DNA of 64,000 nucleotides from Robertmurraya korlensis NBRC 107688. GTDB taxonomy: Bacteria > Bacillota > Bacilli > Bacillales > Cytobacillaceae. The stretch spans positions 36,137 through 100,136 of the forward strand of contig NZ_BCVH01000014.1 in the NCBI RefSeq assembly GCF_001591645.1, read 5' to 3'. Both the position numbers and the translations under genes were made by a program. Below are positions 36,601 through 44,020 of the stretch, in pieces. Each line of letters opens with the position of its first letter. The stretch's first letter is position 1. The notes beneath the pieces are model-generated. The model was not told the DNA's origin. It ran no database searches and saw only the letters and a program-made list of their open reading frames with translations.

Positions 36601-37267
36601 GTGCAACCACTTCTCCATACTCATTTCCAAAAATTTGTACCTCGACGTGGCGCGCTTTTTGAATATATTTTTCTAAGAAAACTCCCCCATTGTTAAAATT
36701 CGTTTCAGCTAGGCGACAGACTGAATCGAAAGCATCCGTTAAGGAAGTCTCATCTTTACAGACACGCATTCCAATTCCACCACCACCTGCTGTACTCTTT
36801 AGCATGACAGGGTAACCAATTCGATTCGCTTCTGAAATCGCCGTTTCTAATGTAGTAATCAACGGTGTTCCCGGCAAAAGAGGAACGCCCGCTTTCTCAG
36901 CAATTTCCCGTGCTGAATGCTTCAATCCAAACAGCTCCATCTGTTCAGGAGTAGGCCCAATAAAGGCAATTCCATGCTTTTGACAAGCACGAGCGAAATC
37001 TGCATTCTCACTTAGGAATCCATATCCCGGGTGAATGGCTTCGGCTCCGGTTTCTAGTGCCGTTTTTAAAATAAGATCCGCATTTAAATAGCTTTCTTTT
37101 GCAGCACCTTCACCAATTAATACTGCTTCATCCGCGTGATCGACATGGAGACTGTCTTGATCTGCTTTGGTATACACTGCAACAGATGAGATATTTAGTT
37201 TCTTTAGTGTTCTTTCAATCCGAACCGCGATTGCTCCACGATTGGCAATTAATACTTTTTTGAACAT
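33623..37267 (-). CDS. Biotin-dependent urea/guanidine carboxylase
   Basis: Single-chain biotin carboxylase of 1214 aa. In order it has a biotin carboxylase domain (MFKKVLIANRGAIAVRIERT, KSTAGGGGIGMRV, EVNTRLQVEHGVTE; about 1-445), a KipA/KipI-like carboxyltransferase region (about 450-1100, with GRVGHWDVGVPPCGPMDPFS), and a C-terminal biotinyl domain with biotin Lys in EESMKMEFP. This is urea carboxylase architecture. A guanidine-I riboswitch controls the operon and two DUF1989 partners precede it, the context in which such enzymes have been shown to be guanidine carboxylases. ATG 37267 follows GAGAGGAGCTCC. Urea as an additional substrate is possible. Confidence 0.92.
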   Translation of the reverse strand: MFKKVLIANRGAIAVRIERTLKKLNISSVAVYTKADQDSLHVDHADEAVLIGEGAAKESYLNADLILKTALETGAEAIHPGYGFLSENADFARACQKHGIAFIGPTPEQMELFGLKHSAREIAEKAGVPLLPGTPLITTLETAISEANRIGYPVMLKSTAGGGGIGMRVCKDETSLTDAFDSVCRLAETNFNNGGVFLEKYIQKARHVEVQIFGNEYGEVVALGERDCSIQRRNQKVVEESPAPCLSQEVREEMLAASKRLAEEVGYRSAGTVEYLYDPEAEKFYFLEVNTRLQVEHGVTEEVLGLDLVEWMVREAAGELRQLSTLYTTPKGHSIQARIYAEDCLNDFRPSGGQLDQVRFSEDARIETWVRDGLTVTSLYDPMLAKIIVHADTRDQALNQLSQALQDTRLYGVTTNLQYVQSLLEEEECRSGNVHTQMLKEFSPAECAIEVLDGGIQTTVQDWPGRVGHWDVGVPPCGPMDPFSFRIGNRLLGNDPQAAGLELTLRGGSYRFRGDIVFCLTGSDMGATLDDLPVPSYTVVTAKRGQILSFGEAAKGMRSYLLVAGGFDMPLYLGSASTFTLGGFGGHGGRALRTGDVLRVQPCATPRNKELALYQQPVLTKEWTIGVIPGPHCTEEFLLPEYLTQLTETSWEVHFNSSRTGVRLIGPAPLWAREDGGEAGLHPSNIHDNAYAIGTLDLTGDMPILLGPDGPSLGGFVCPVTTASAEFWKLGQLHAGDKVRFQLLTLEEAEELRKTQELFLENIGEHSVPTLPKKTKLLSPSYPVLVQNNESRFPMTIRAAGDEHILIEYGDMELDLLLRFQIHALMDAIQARKDIPVLDLTPGIRSLQVHFDAYQISTFAICELIEGINRELPPLEEIEVPSRVVRLPLSWDDPATQLAIDRYQKNVRPDAPWCPSNLEFIRRVNGLGQIEDVKKTVFDASYLVLGLGDVYLGAPVATPIDPRHRLVTTKYNPARTWTPENAVGIGGAYMCIYGMEGPGGYQFVGRTVQVWNRVRETESFTEQKPWLLRFFDQIQFYPVSTEELTVMREDFLRGRFEVEITETAFNLGEYLSFLDSIKDSAEEFRQTQEAAFKAERESWKELGLAEYISEQSVSVSVEQELPKGVEAVRCTMPGSVWKVLVSPGDQVKKGDVLMIEESMKMEFPQHAPFDGVIESVHVSPGDEVHAGQLFVSITKEKRGISNENDEHAKAPIHS

Positions 37268-37287
37268 GGCTGGAGCTCCTCTCTATG

Positions 37288-37938
37288 TTATTTATCCCAG
37301 ATTAGTAGTTGAATAGGAGTAGGATTATAGGCATTACATGGATTATTTAATTGTGGACAGTTGCTAATAAGAACCAGTGTCCGACTAATTGCCTTCATTT
37401 CTACATATAGCCCTGGGGCTGAAACGCCATCCTCAAAGGTCAATCCACCTTGTGGAGTAACAGGAACATTCATAAAGAAGTTGACGTTTGGTGCTAGATC
37501 ACGTTTGTTAAATCGACTTCCATACTTTGACAGTTGAAGCATAAATGTGTCTCGACAGTTGTGCATAGGAAGCGTGTCGTGCGAATAACGAACCGTGTTA
37601 CTTTGTGCGGAACAAGCTCCACCAAGTGTGTCGTGGCGTCCACATGTATCAGCGACAATCTTTACAAGTTCTTTTCCAGAATCGGATACAAGAACGGACC
37701 CCGTTGTTAAATAAACATTGCCCTGGCGTTGAATCGTATTTACGGCACTATAATGATCCGTGGGATGATCAGCATCGTAGAATAGCGTATCTGCTGCCTG
37801 ATTTCCTTCTAAATCAACGATTCGTAGCACCTGGCCTGGTTCTAGAATCTGTGTCCACCCTTCTCCAGCAGGCACAATATAATTATTAATTGCTTCCTCT
37901 ACCTGTCTTTCACTAACCTTGTATTGTAAAGTAGCCAT
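37288..37938 (-). CDS. DUF1989 protein UAAP2, probable carboxyguanidine deiminase subunit
   Basis: Urea-amidolyase-associated protein 2 type, 216 aa. It keeps the cysteine/histidine motif [18 protein letters not shown] and the [19 protein letters not shown] segment. In characterised guanidine-degrading bacteria, DUF1989 pairs next to the carboxylase form the heteromeric carboxyguanidine deiminase (CgdAB) that yields allophanate; I infer the same here. ATG 37938 follows GGAGG with 9-nt spacing; the ATG overlaps the TAA of UAAP1 by one base, so the two are translationally coupled and likely made in equal amounts. Confidence 0.88.
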   Translation of the reverse strand: MATLQYKVSERQVEEAINNYIVPAGEGWTQILEPGQVLRIVDLEGNQAADTLFYDADHPTDHYSAVNTIQRQGNVYLTTGSVLVSDSGKELVKIVADTCGRHDTLGGACSAQSNTVRYSHDTLPMHNCRDTFMLQLSKYGSRFNKRDLAPNVNFFMNVPVTPQGGLTFEDGVSAPGLYVEMKAISRTLVLISNCPQLNNPCNAYNPTPIQLLIWDK

Positions 37939-38666
37939 TAGTTTGTTCCTCCTTTTGTTAGCACAACGTACTCCCATGTGTTTTCAAATGCCCGGCGGTT
38001 TTCCGGACGGTGGTTAACACATGTATCGTCCTCCTCTAGAGGAGCTGCATCGGTAACCGTCACCTCAACCGAAACAGAAGGGTAACTTGCACTAGGGTCA
38101 AGTGGGTTTGGAGTGTTTGATAGAATGATAATCACGTCCATTTCGGTCCTTAGGGTGATCGTCTCACCTGTTTTGGCATGACCAGGGACAAAATGGAGAG
38201 AACCGTCATCCTCGCAATAGACCTTTGAAAATAAATTAACGACTGGAGTCAGATCTCTGTTCGTCAATCCATTTCGAAACAGTTCAACCGCAAAGTTTTC
38301 CTCCCCACTTCTGTACCAATCATTTCGTTGATTTTGATAGGAGGTCTTCCCAAATCGTTCGTCAATCATTAGGCGGGTCGCATAACCTGATATCGTGTCA
38401 TGCCATCCAAGAGAATCATCAATAATACTAGCAAGTACTCTTCCGTTATCACTCATTAGGACATTCCCTGTTGTCAAGTGAGCCGTATGCTGAGCTTTTA
38501 ATGTATCCGGCATATTGTAACGCTCTGTTGTGTCATCTGCGTTATATAAAAGTATAGAGAGGTTTGCTCCTTCTCCTAAAGCAGTAAACGTTAGTTTCTT
38601 TCCTCTTCTTATTTTCGTAGACCATTTCCCACCAGCTGGAATGATTTTTGTAGGTACCTGATTCAT
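37938..38666 (-). CDS. DUF1989 protein UAAP1, probable carboxyguanidine deiminase subunit
   Basis: Urea-amidolyase-associated protein 1 type, 242 aa. It shares the DUF1989 fold with UAAP2 ([37 protein letters not shown]) but lacks its CGRHD/GGAC motif, reading LGWHDTISG instead. It is therefore probably the partner subunit without that metal or catalytic centre. It is the first gene after the downstream guanidine-I riboswitch, with AAAGGAGG upstream of ATG 38666. Its role as part of carboxyguanidine deiminase rests on context and family knowledge. Confidence 0.86.
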   Translation of the reverse strand: MNQVPTKIIPAGGKWSTKIRRGKKLTFTALGEGANLSILLYNADDTTERYNMPDTLKAQHTAHLTTGNVLMSDNGRVLASIIDDSLGWHDTISGYATRLMIDERFGKTSYQNQRNDWYRSGEENFAVELFRNGLTNRDLTPVVNLFSKVYCEDDGSLHFVPGHAKTGETITLRTEMDVIIILSNTPNPLDPSASYPSVSVEVTVTDAAPLEEDDTCVNHRPENRRAFENTWEYVVLTKGGTN

Positions 38667-38690
38667 TATTTTTAGCCTCCTTTAAAATAA

Positions 38691-38815
38691 AAAAGGATAA
38701 AAGCCTAGGAGAGATCATTCGTCTCCCAGGCTTTTATCCTTCCGTGTATACAGCAGGTGCTGTACGCTCTCTCTCGGACCAGACGTTTCTCAACCGGAAC
38801 CCTAGAAAGCTTTTT
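38691..38815 (-). ncRNA. Guanidine-I (ykkC) riboswitch before UAAP1 operon
   Basis: Minus strand shows the ykkC-I conserved blocks in order: CTAGGGTTCCG, GTCTGGTCCGAGAGAGAGC, ACACGGAAGGATAAAAGCCT and GGGAGA. The 3' part overlaps a terminator: GGATAAAAGCCT.GGGAGA pairs with TCTCCTAGGCTTTTATCC, followed by six T (38691-38740). Guanidine binding would stabilise the aptamer and prevent the terminator, switching on UAAP1-UAAP2-carboxylase-atzF. Confidence 0.95.
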
Positions 38816-38856
38816 TGTTTCCAACATTTTGCGGAAACCTGTATGTTGTTATAAGT

Positions 38857-38886
38857 AGTATAACTGTCAGAAAAGATAGAAAACAA
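38857..38886 (-). promoter_or_regulatory. Promoter of the UAAP1 riboswitch transcript
   Basis: Minus strand TTGTTT (-35, 38881-38886), 18-bp spacer, TATACT (-10, 38857-38862). It lies about 50 bp upstream of the aptamer. Confidence 0.6.
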
Positions 38887-38899
38887 CGAACATGTCAGA

Positions 38900-40267
38900 C
38901 TATCTAACAACGTTTTTCTTCATCCCCGTCTGATTAAAAGACAGCGCTATTTTACGTTCTCTAGCTTTCGTCCATTCATTCTTTAAGAAAAGATAAGCAA
39001 ATCCTGTAGCAACCCAAATGACACCAGCGGTTAAGGTATGCTTATCAAGCAGTGTCAGCAACCAACCGATAAAACTTGCTCCTGCAAGTGGGAAAATAAG
39101 ATAGAGACAGGTCCCTTTTAGTGAACGTCTTTTCATTTTTACATAATAATGGGCAATAACTGATAAATTGACAAATATAAACGCAGTTAGTGCACCAAAA
39201 CTTACAAACATAACAGCAGTATCTAAACTAATAAAGACAGCGGACAAGGAGATAATGGCTACCAAAACGATATTAGCAAACGGTGTTTTATATTTAGGGT
39301 GAATGGATGTAAATACTTTTCCTGGTAGAATCGATTCTTTTCCAAGTGCATATAAGAAACGGCTCACACTTGTTACAGAGGCAACTCCCTGTGTGAAAGT
39401 GGCAATCATTAGAACCATTATGAATAAAGAGCTGAATAGATTGCCACCTACTACTTGAACAAGAGTATAGGCTGCATTATCGGCTTTGGTAAACGTAAAA
39501 TCTGGATAGGCTATTTGAGTCAAATAAGAGATGGCCGTGTACATCGTCACTGCTATGATTACAATGAGGAAGATTGCTTTTGGTATCGTCTTTTTTGCAT
39601 CAATCGTTTCCTCTGCCATGGTTGTCACTGCATCAAAACCGAGGAAGCAAAAACAAATGAGTGCTGCACCGGAAAAAACGGCATTTAATCTAATGTCTTC
39701 TCCAAAGAAAGGCGTTAAAGAGAACAGGGAGCTAGCACCCGATCCACCTGATAAAAGATCCTTTGCCACAAGGATACAGAATATGAGAATAAATCCAATT
39801 TGGACTATTACCGACATCCCACTCACACGAGCGGCTGATTTAATACCAACAATATTAACGACAGCAAGGACGATATTCATAATGATAATCCAAACAAAAA
39901 CGGGTATAGAAGGAAACTCAGTATGCATGAAGATACCAAATGTTAGTATGGCGATAATAGGGGAGAAGATATAATCCAAAAGAAGTGCCCAACCAACAAG
40001 AAAACCAGCCATTGGGTGAACCGCCCTCTTGGTATACGTATAGGCAGAACCTGAAACGGGGTAAGCCTTAACCATTAAACTGTAGCTATAGGCGGTGAAA
40101 AAGATTGCTATGAATGCCGTTACATAGGCAGCAGCCATCATCCCACTTGAAGCCTCATAAGCAACGCCGTATACGGTAAAGAATATCATAGGGGTCATCC
40201 AAGCAAGCCCCATAAATACCACTTGATGCAGCTTTAGTGATTTTACTAATCCAGTTCCTTTATTCAT
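38900..40267 (-). CDS. APC-family permease, candidate guanidine importer
   Basis: Twelve-helix APC-superfamily transporter of 455 aa (LKLHQVVFMGLAWMTPMIFF, YSYSLMVKAYPVSGSAYTYT, CFLGFDAVTTMAEETIDAKK). ATG 40267 follows AAGGTG with 6-nt spacing; the GTG at 40276 falls within the RBS. Its leader carries its own guanidine-I riboswitch with terminator, so the gene is switched on by guanidine. The catabolic operon lies directly downstream on the same strand. This points to uptake of guanidine or a guanidine-yielding compound rather than efflux, since known efflux partners of ykkC are SMR proteins. Substrate is inferred. Confidence 0.88.
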   Translation of the reverse strand: MNKGTGLVKSLKLHQVVFMGLAWMTPMIFFTVYGVAYEASSGMMAAAYVTAFIAIFFTAYSYSLMVKAYPVSGSAYTYTKRAVHPMAGFLVGWALLLDYIFSPIIAILTFGIFMHTEFPSIPVFVWIIIMNIVLAVVNIVGIKSAARVSGMSVIVQIGFILIFCILVAKDLLSGGSGASSLFSLTPFFGEDIRLNAVFSGAALICFCFLGFDAVTTMAEETIDAKKTIPKAIFLIVIIAVTMYTAISYLTQIAYPDFTFTKADNAAYTLVQVVGGNLFSSLFIMVLMIATFTQGVASVTSVSRFLYALGKESILPGKVFTSIHPKYKTPFANIVLVAIISLSAVFISLDTAVMFVSFGALTAFIFVNLSVIAHYYVKMKRRSLKGTCLYLIFPLAGASFIGWLLTLLDKHTLTAGVIWVATGFAYLFLKNEWTKARERKIALSFNQTGMKKNVVR

Positions 40268-40296
40268 TCCTAACACCTTCTCTTTTCGGGATTATT

Positions 40297-40424
40297 TGTA
40301 AAAAAACAAAAGCCCGAGAGAATTTTATAGAAAAATTCTCCCGGGCTTTTGTCCCTCCGTGTCTACAGCATTGACTGTACGCTCTCTCTCGGACCAGACG
40401 TTTCGCAACCGGAACCCTAGACAG
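40297..40424 (-). ncRNA. Guanidine-I (ykkC) riboswitch before the APC permease
   Basis: Minus strand blocks: CTAGGGTTCCGG, GTCTGGTCCGAGAGAGAGC, ACACGGAGGGACAAAAGCCC and GGGAGA. The expression platform is a strong terminator, GACAAAAGCCCGGGAGAATT pairing with AATTCTCTCGGGCTTTTGT, followed by a T-run (40297-40353). It is an independent copy of the element at 38691-38815. Confidence 0.95.
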
Positions 40425-40477
40425 CAATTTTTGTCCTCAATTACCGTAACGAGAACCTGTATGCTTTTATACTCTGA

Positions 40478-40506
40478 AGTATAAATGCGGAAAAGTGTAG
40501 GTTCAA
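40478..40506 (-). promoter_or_regulatory. Promoter of the permease riboswitch transcript
   Basis: Minus strand TTGAAC (-35, 40501-40506), 17-bp spacer, TATACT (-10, 40478-40483). The -10 sits in the palindrome TATACTTCAGAGTATA. Confidence 0.7.
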
Positions 40507-40539
40507 GGGACATGTTAGATTATATGACATGAAAAAAAT

Positions 40540-40567
40540 AAAAAGCTACCAGGTAAGGTAGCTTTTT
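40540..40567 (-). terminator. Terminator of the DoxX-like gene
   Basis: AAAAAGCTACC / GGTAGCTTTTT hairpin 15 bp after the stop, with T-rich sequence on the minus strand. Confidence 0.8.
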
Positions 40568-40581
40568 AGGAAGTAACTTTA

Positions 40582-41574
40582 TTAACCGAATCGGTAGTAA
40601 ACCAAAACAATCGTTGCTAGAACAAACAAGAAATTTAAAAATACAAAGATAAACTGATCCAGTTTTGTTTTATGCCATTTGATAGGAGGATTATAGAATG
40701 ATACTCCTTCAATAATAAAGATGATTAAGACAATATGAATCATGAAATGACCAATAATTTCTGTAAAACCAAACAACATCGTCGTCATGATAAAGATAAC
40801 TGTAACAACAAGGCCTAACACTCTATTTAAAATACCTACCACTAGTAAGTAGCCTACGACAAACTCGATAAATGCTGCCATCACAATAAAAGTAGCTGGT
40901 GCGAATCCAAAGGTCGGAACATGGTGATGTACAATAATGTCCATCGACATACTTGGATACACCCATTTTTCAACTGCCACCCAACATAGAGATAACCCTG
41001 TGCCTAAATATAAAAATGGAAATCCTACATTTTCTAGCTTCGTTTTTCCTACAAGTAATACACCAATAATAGCAATATAAAAGCCGTAATCAAGCATGTA
41101 GAAGATCCCATGTTCTACAGTAATATAAACAAATAAGCCTAAAAGAATAACTGATCCAATTTTTGTTGCAATGTGATGAGGAATCAATAAGAAACCAACG
41201 CTCACCCAAGCAAAAATGGCTACCATCTGAGTTACATGTAATTCCGGTGCAAATAAGGTTCCATTAATGATTTGAAGTATAAGGGCAATGGCTGTCCCAT
41301 ACTTTAACAAATATCTAGAATATTTTCTTAAACTAGATAATTTGTCATCCCAAATCTTAATTTGCTTCCATTGAGCAAATCTAGGGATAAGAAGTGTAAG
41401 TACCCCTAAAACAACCGCAGCAAGTAGTGCTAAAGATATAAATAGCGGTGATAATATATTTTCTATCGTTTCTTTTTGTGGTGTTAGTTTTGTGAACCAC
41501 TTCACATGAGCTTGTGCAAAATAAGGTGTTAAAATGGCCCCAATTAGTGTTGTAAAGAAAAAGATTTTCTTCAT
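40582..41574 (-). CDS. DoxX-like membrane protein with HVKWF motif
   Basis: Membrane protein of 330 aa with an N-terminal signal segment ending AQA followed by HVKWF, then about eight to nine hydrophobic segments (for example 45-65, 90-112, 115-135, 137-158, 165-175, 185-205, 220-248, 255-285, 305-328). The second half resembles the DoxX/SURF4 fold and contains IIVHHHVPTFGF, a His cluster that could bind heme or metal. AAGGAGG precedes ATG 41574. Such AHVKWF proteins are common in bacilli but their function is not known to me. It is a single gene with its own terminator, divergent from the transglutaminase lipoprotein. Confidence 0.75.
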   Translation of the reverse strand: MKKIFFFTTLIGAILTPYFAQAHVKWFTKLTPQKETIENILSPLFISLALLAAVVLGVLTLLIPRFAQWKQIKIWDDKLSSLRKYSRYLLKYGTAIALILQIINGTLFAPELHVTQMVAIFAWVSVGFLLIPHHIATKIGSVILLGLFVYITVEHGIFYMLDYGFYIAIIGVLLVGKTKLENVGFPFLYLGTGLSLCWVAVEKWVYPSMSMDIIVHHHVPTFGFAPATFIVMAAFIEFVVGYLLVVGILNRVLGLVVTVIFIMTTMLFGFTEIIGHFMIHIVLIIFIIEGVSFYNPPIKWHKTKLDQFIFVFLNFLFVLATIVLVYYRFG

Positions 41575-41768
41575 AGTTATGTCCTCCTTGCGATTAACAC
41601 TATTAACATATTACTAATATACTTTACCCGTCGTTCTTTGTGTGATAGTAAAATTGAACTTTTTGTGAATGTTATCACAAAGGATAAATAAGGAACTAAG
41701 ACCTAGAAACCTAACCGATATTTCTAACGTAAATACCTATGTAAATGGTCGTTTTAAAGGAGGATATA

Positions 41769-43469
41769 ATGAAAAAGAAAAGACCTGTCATATTTATTAT
41801 CATCAGTTTACTAAGCATTATTCTTTATATTTCTGGATGTAGCGATTCCGAAGCTAGTAATTCTCTAACAGAAGAAACGAAAAAGGAAGAAAATAAATAC
41901 GAAAAGCTCGTAAAAGATAAAAATAAAGAACTTGATCTTCAGCCCCTTCAACTAACTTCTTATAGCAAAGAGGCTGGCGTAACATTAAAAAATCCTACAT
42001 ATAAAGAGTTCGCTGTAAATAAAAAGGTGATGGTTGAAGGAGCCATTCAAAAATTTTCAGAGGTTAAGTCTGACTATGTTTGGATCAAGGTTCGAGCGAA
42101 CGAAGAGGGACCGGCAGGGATGGAGCAAGAATATTATGCACCAATTAAAGAGGGGAAGTTTAAGCAAGAGATTTCCCTTTTTAATGGAGTAGGACAGTAT
42201 GATGTAAAAGTACAGGTTCCTAGCTTAGATCGGGAAGATTATTATTTTGAAACTGCATCATTTATCGTTCATAATGTGAACCCACACATGGAAAGGGATG
42301 TTACCTATTCCCCTTTTGGTCAAGAAGCTGAAATCCTTCTTGATCTCGATCTTGGATATGTCACCGAAGAAGAGATTTTCTCGTTAAGAGGAGATGCAGG
42401 AAAATTAACCGATAGCAACACCATTATGATTAAGCTAACAAAAGACTCCGATTCCTGGACTCATGTATTACCGATTGTAGATGGTCAATTTTCCTTTGAT
42501 GTCCCTCTTTTATATGGGAAAGGAGTACATGAACTCGAAGTACTAGTCCCTGATAAGGAGCGAGAAAAGTATTATCAGCCAGCAACAAAGATACTTATTA
42601 ATAACGAATCAGACCGGATGATGTCGCCTATTGATTTTTCAAGTACGTATCTAGAACGTGGAGTCACACTTTCTTATCCACAGTTTGGTGGTGTTGAATC
42701 TGATGGCCTTTTTACTATTAAAGGTACAATTGACCCAAAAGCTGAATTTGGTCCAGAAACGACTCATCTTTATGTCACTACGAAAAAAGGCGAAGACGAA
42801 GCCTTAGACGTCATTCCCGTAGAGGATTTCTCATTCAATGACTCCTTCTACTTACGATTTGGACCGGGAACATATGAAGTCATGCTAAGCGTGCCTGAAA
42901 TCAAGGAAGAAAAAAGTGACAAGTTTAGATATTTTGGATTTGCTAAATTTGAGGTTGATTCTATTTCCGAAGATAAACGTGATTTGCTACCATCACGTGG
43001 TGTAGAGTCCGATGATCCAAAAATTCAGGAATTAGCCGGCCAGTTAACAAACGGCTTAACCACTGACAGGGAAAAAGCAGAAGCCATTTACAAGTATGTG
43101 GCAAGTACTATTTCTTATGATGTAGAAAAATACGAAACGAAAAACTATAACTGGGATGATAGTGCCTTAAAAACTCTTGAATTAAAGAAGGGGATTTGTC
43201 AGGATTACGCATACCTTACGATTGCCTTATTAAGGGCTAGCAATATCGAAGCTAGATTAATTGAAGGAAGTGCCTTTGGTGGATTTTGGCCACAAAAGCA
43301 TGCATGGGTAGAGACAAAGGTAGATGGAAATTGGCTAACCATGGACCCGACCTGGGGTGCTGGATATATTAAAGACAATGCCTTCGTGGCACAGTACACA
43401 ACAGAATACTTTGATCCAAATCCAGTAGAATTCGAAAAATCTCATACGCGTACCGGGGTATCATATTAA
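41769..43469 (+). CDS. Transglutaminase-like lipoprotein with repeated beta domains
   Basis: Exported lipoprotein of 566 aa. A short signal peptide ends in the lipobox ISGC (Cys23). Three related beta-sandwich segments of about 110 residues follow (around 50-160, 165-270 and 280-385), each ending in a G.YDV/HELEV/YEVML..VP pattern. The C-terminal transglutaminase-like core has Cys in KKGICQDYAY, His in PQKHAWVET and Asp in TMDPTWGAGY, so the papain-like triad is complete. ATG 41769 follows AAAGGAGG; the frame is open from 41745. It is likely a protease or peptide-crosslinking or amidase-type enzyme at the cell surface; substrate unknown. Confidence 0.85.
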   Translation: MKKKRPVIFIIISLLSIILYISGCSDSEASNSLTEETKKEENKYEKLVKDKNKELDLQPLQLTSYSKEAGVTLKNPTYKEFAVNKKVMVEGAIQKFSEVKSDYVWIKVRANEEGPAGMEQEYYAPIKEGKFKQEISLFNGVGQYDVKVQVPSLDREDYYFETASFIVHNVNPHMERDVTYSPFGQEAEILLDLDLGYVTEEEIFSLRGDAGKLTDSNTIMIKLTKDSDSWTHVLPIVDGQFSFDVPLLYGKGVHELEVLVPDKEREKYYQPATKILINNESDRMMSPIDFSSTYLERGVTLSYPQFGGVESDGLFTIKGTIDPKAEFGPETTHLYVTTKKGEDEALDVIPVEDFSFNDSFYLRFGPGTYEVMLSVPEIKEEKSDKFRYFGFAKFEVDSISEDKRDLLPSRGVESDDPKIQELAGQLTNGLTTDREKAEAIYKYVASTISYDVEKYETKNYNWDDSALKTLELKKGICQDYAYLTIALLRASNIEARLIEGSAFGGFWPQKHAWVETKVDGNWLTMDPTWGAGYIKDNAFVAQYTTEYFDPNPVEFEKSHTRTGVSY

Positions 43470-43470
43470 A

Positions 43471-43505
43471 AAAACAAGCACCAGAATTTTTGTCTGGTGC
43501 TTGTT
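43471..43505. terminator. Bidirectional terminator
   Basis: AACAAGCACCAGA / TCTGGTGCTTGTT stem with A-run before and T-rich sequence after, between convergent genes. Confidence 0.85.
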
Positions 43506-43509
43506 CATT

Positions 43510-43860
43510 TTATTTTCTTTCGATTAAACCTAATCCAAGGCCTACCGGGTCTACAATGTAAGCTAGATAAAACTCTTCAAACTCCATTTTCTCCCTTACG
43601 ACCATTGCACCATTTTCAGTAGCTTTAGCAATTGAATGCTCTATTGAATCCACCTCTATTTGAAGACGAATCCCATGAGGAAAATCATGTGGTCCCTTTG
43701 CGATACCACCGTTCACCCCAGCTTCAGTGTCTTTATTGGTCGTCACCGTTTGGTAATCCCATTGTGGCTCAGAAATCTCCCACCCAAACACCATAGAATA
43801 AAAACTAGTAGCCTTCTTAGGATCCTGACTATTTAACTCAAATCCTACTACTTTCCCCAC
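43510..43860 (-). CDS. VOC-family (glyoxalase-like) protein
   Basis: Small protein of about 116 aa with the vicinal oxygen chelate fold: GFELNSQDPKKATSFYSMVFGW at the N-terminus, the mid segment GIRLQIEVDSIEHSIAKATENGA, and the closing strand YIVDPVGLGLGLIE. Only some of the usual metal ligands are visible, so it could be a non-enzymatic binder or a glyoxalase/dioxygenase-like enzyme. Of three nearby GTG codons, 43860 has the best distance (9 nt) from AAAAGGG. It stands alone. Confidence 0.8.
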   Translation of the reverse strand: MGKVVGFELNSQDPKKATSFYSMVFGWEISEPQWDYQTVTTNKDTEAGVNGGIAKGPHDFPHGIRLQIEVDSIEHSIAKATENGAMVVREKMEFEEFYLAYIVDPVGLGLGLIERK

Positions 43861-43934
43861 AAACACCACCCCTTTTGTCGTTTAATTACATTTTAATGAA
43901 CTTTTACCGGACTTTATCATATTTTTGTAAGATT

Positions 43935-44020
43935 TACGGGTCTTTTTCGGTCTATGAAAGCTGTTTCTTCTAATTTCTCCTCAGCTAACGTCCTTCAGAC
44001 ACCCTATGAAGAACGTTTCC
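43935..44020. repeat. 52-bp repeat, two degenerate units (array 3)
   Basis: Unit starts at about 43935 and 43987 (52 bp apart). The second reads AACGTCCTTCAG, then CTATGAAGAACGTTTCC, clearly the same design as array 2. The array runs into the last codons of the glycosyltransferase gene (44004-45188), so the repeat supplies that protein's C-terminal residues and stop. Confidence 0.75.

Noticed and set aside
31921..37267. Frameshifted urea amidolyase fusion
   Set aside because: The carboxylase and allophanate hydrolase overlap by 41 nt in different frames, but each is full length and the hydrolase has its own RBS and start, so they are separate genes.
39531..39974. 147-aa ORF on the plus strand
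   Set aside because: Antisense to the APC permease helices; the apparent protein is a shadow of hydrophobic codons.
40325..40513. 62-aa ORF on the minus strand
   Set aside because: It lies entirely within the guanidine-I riboswitch leader and promoter.
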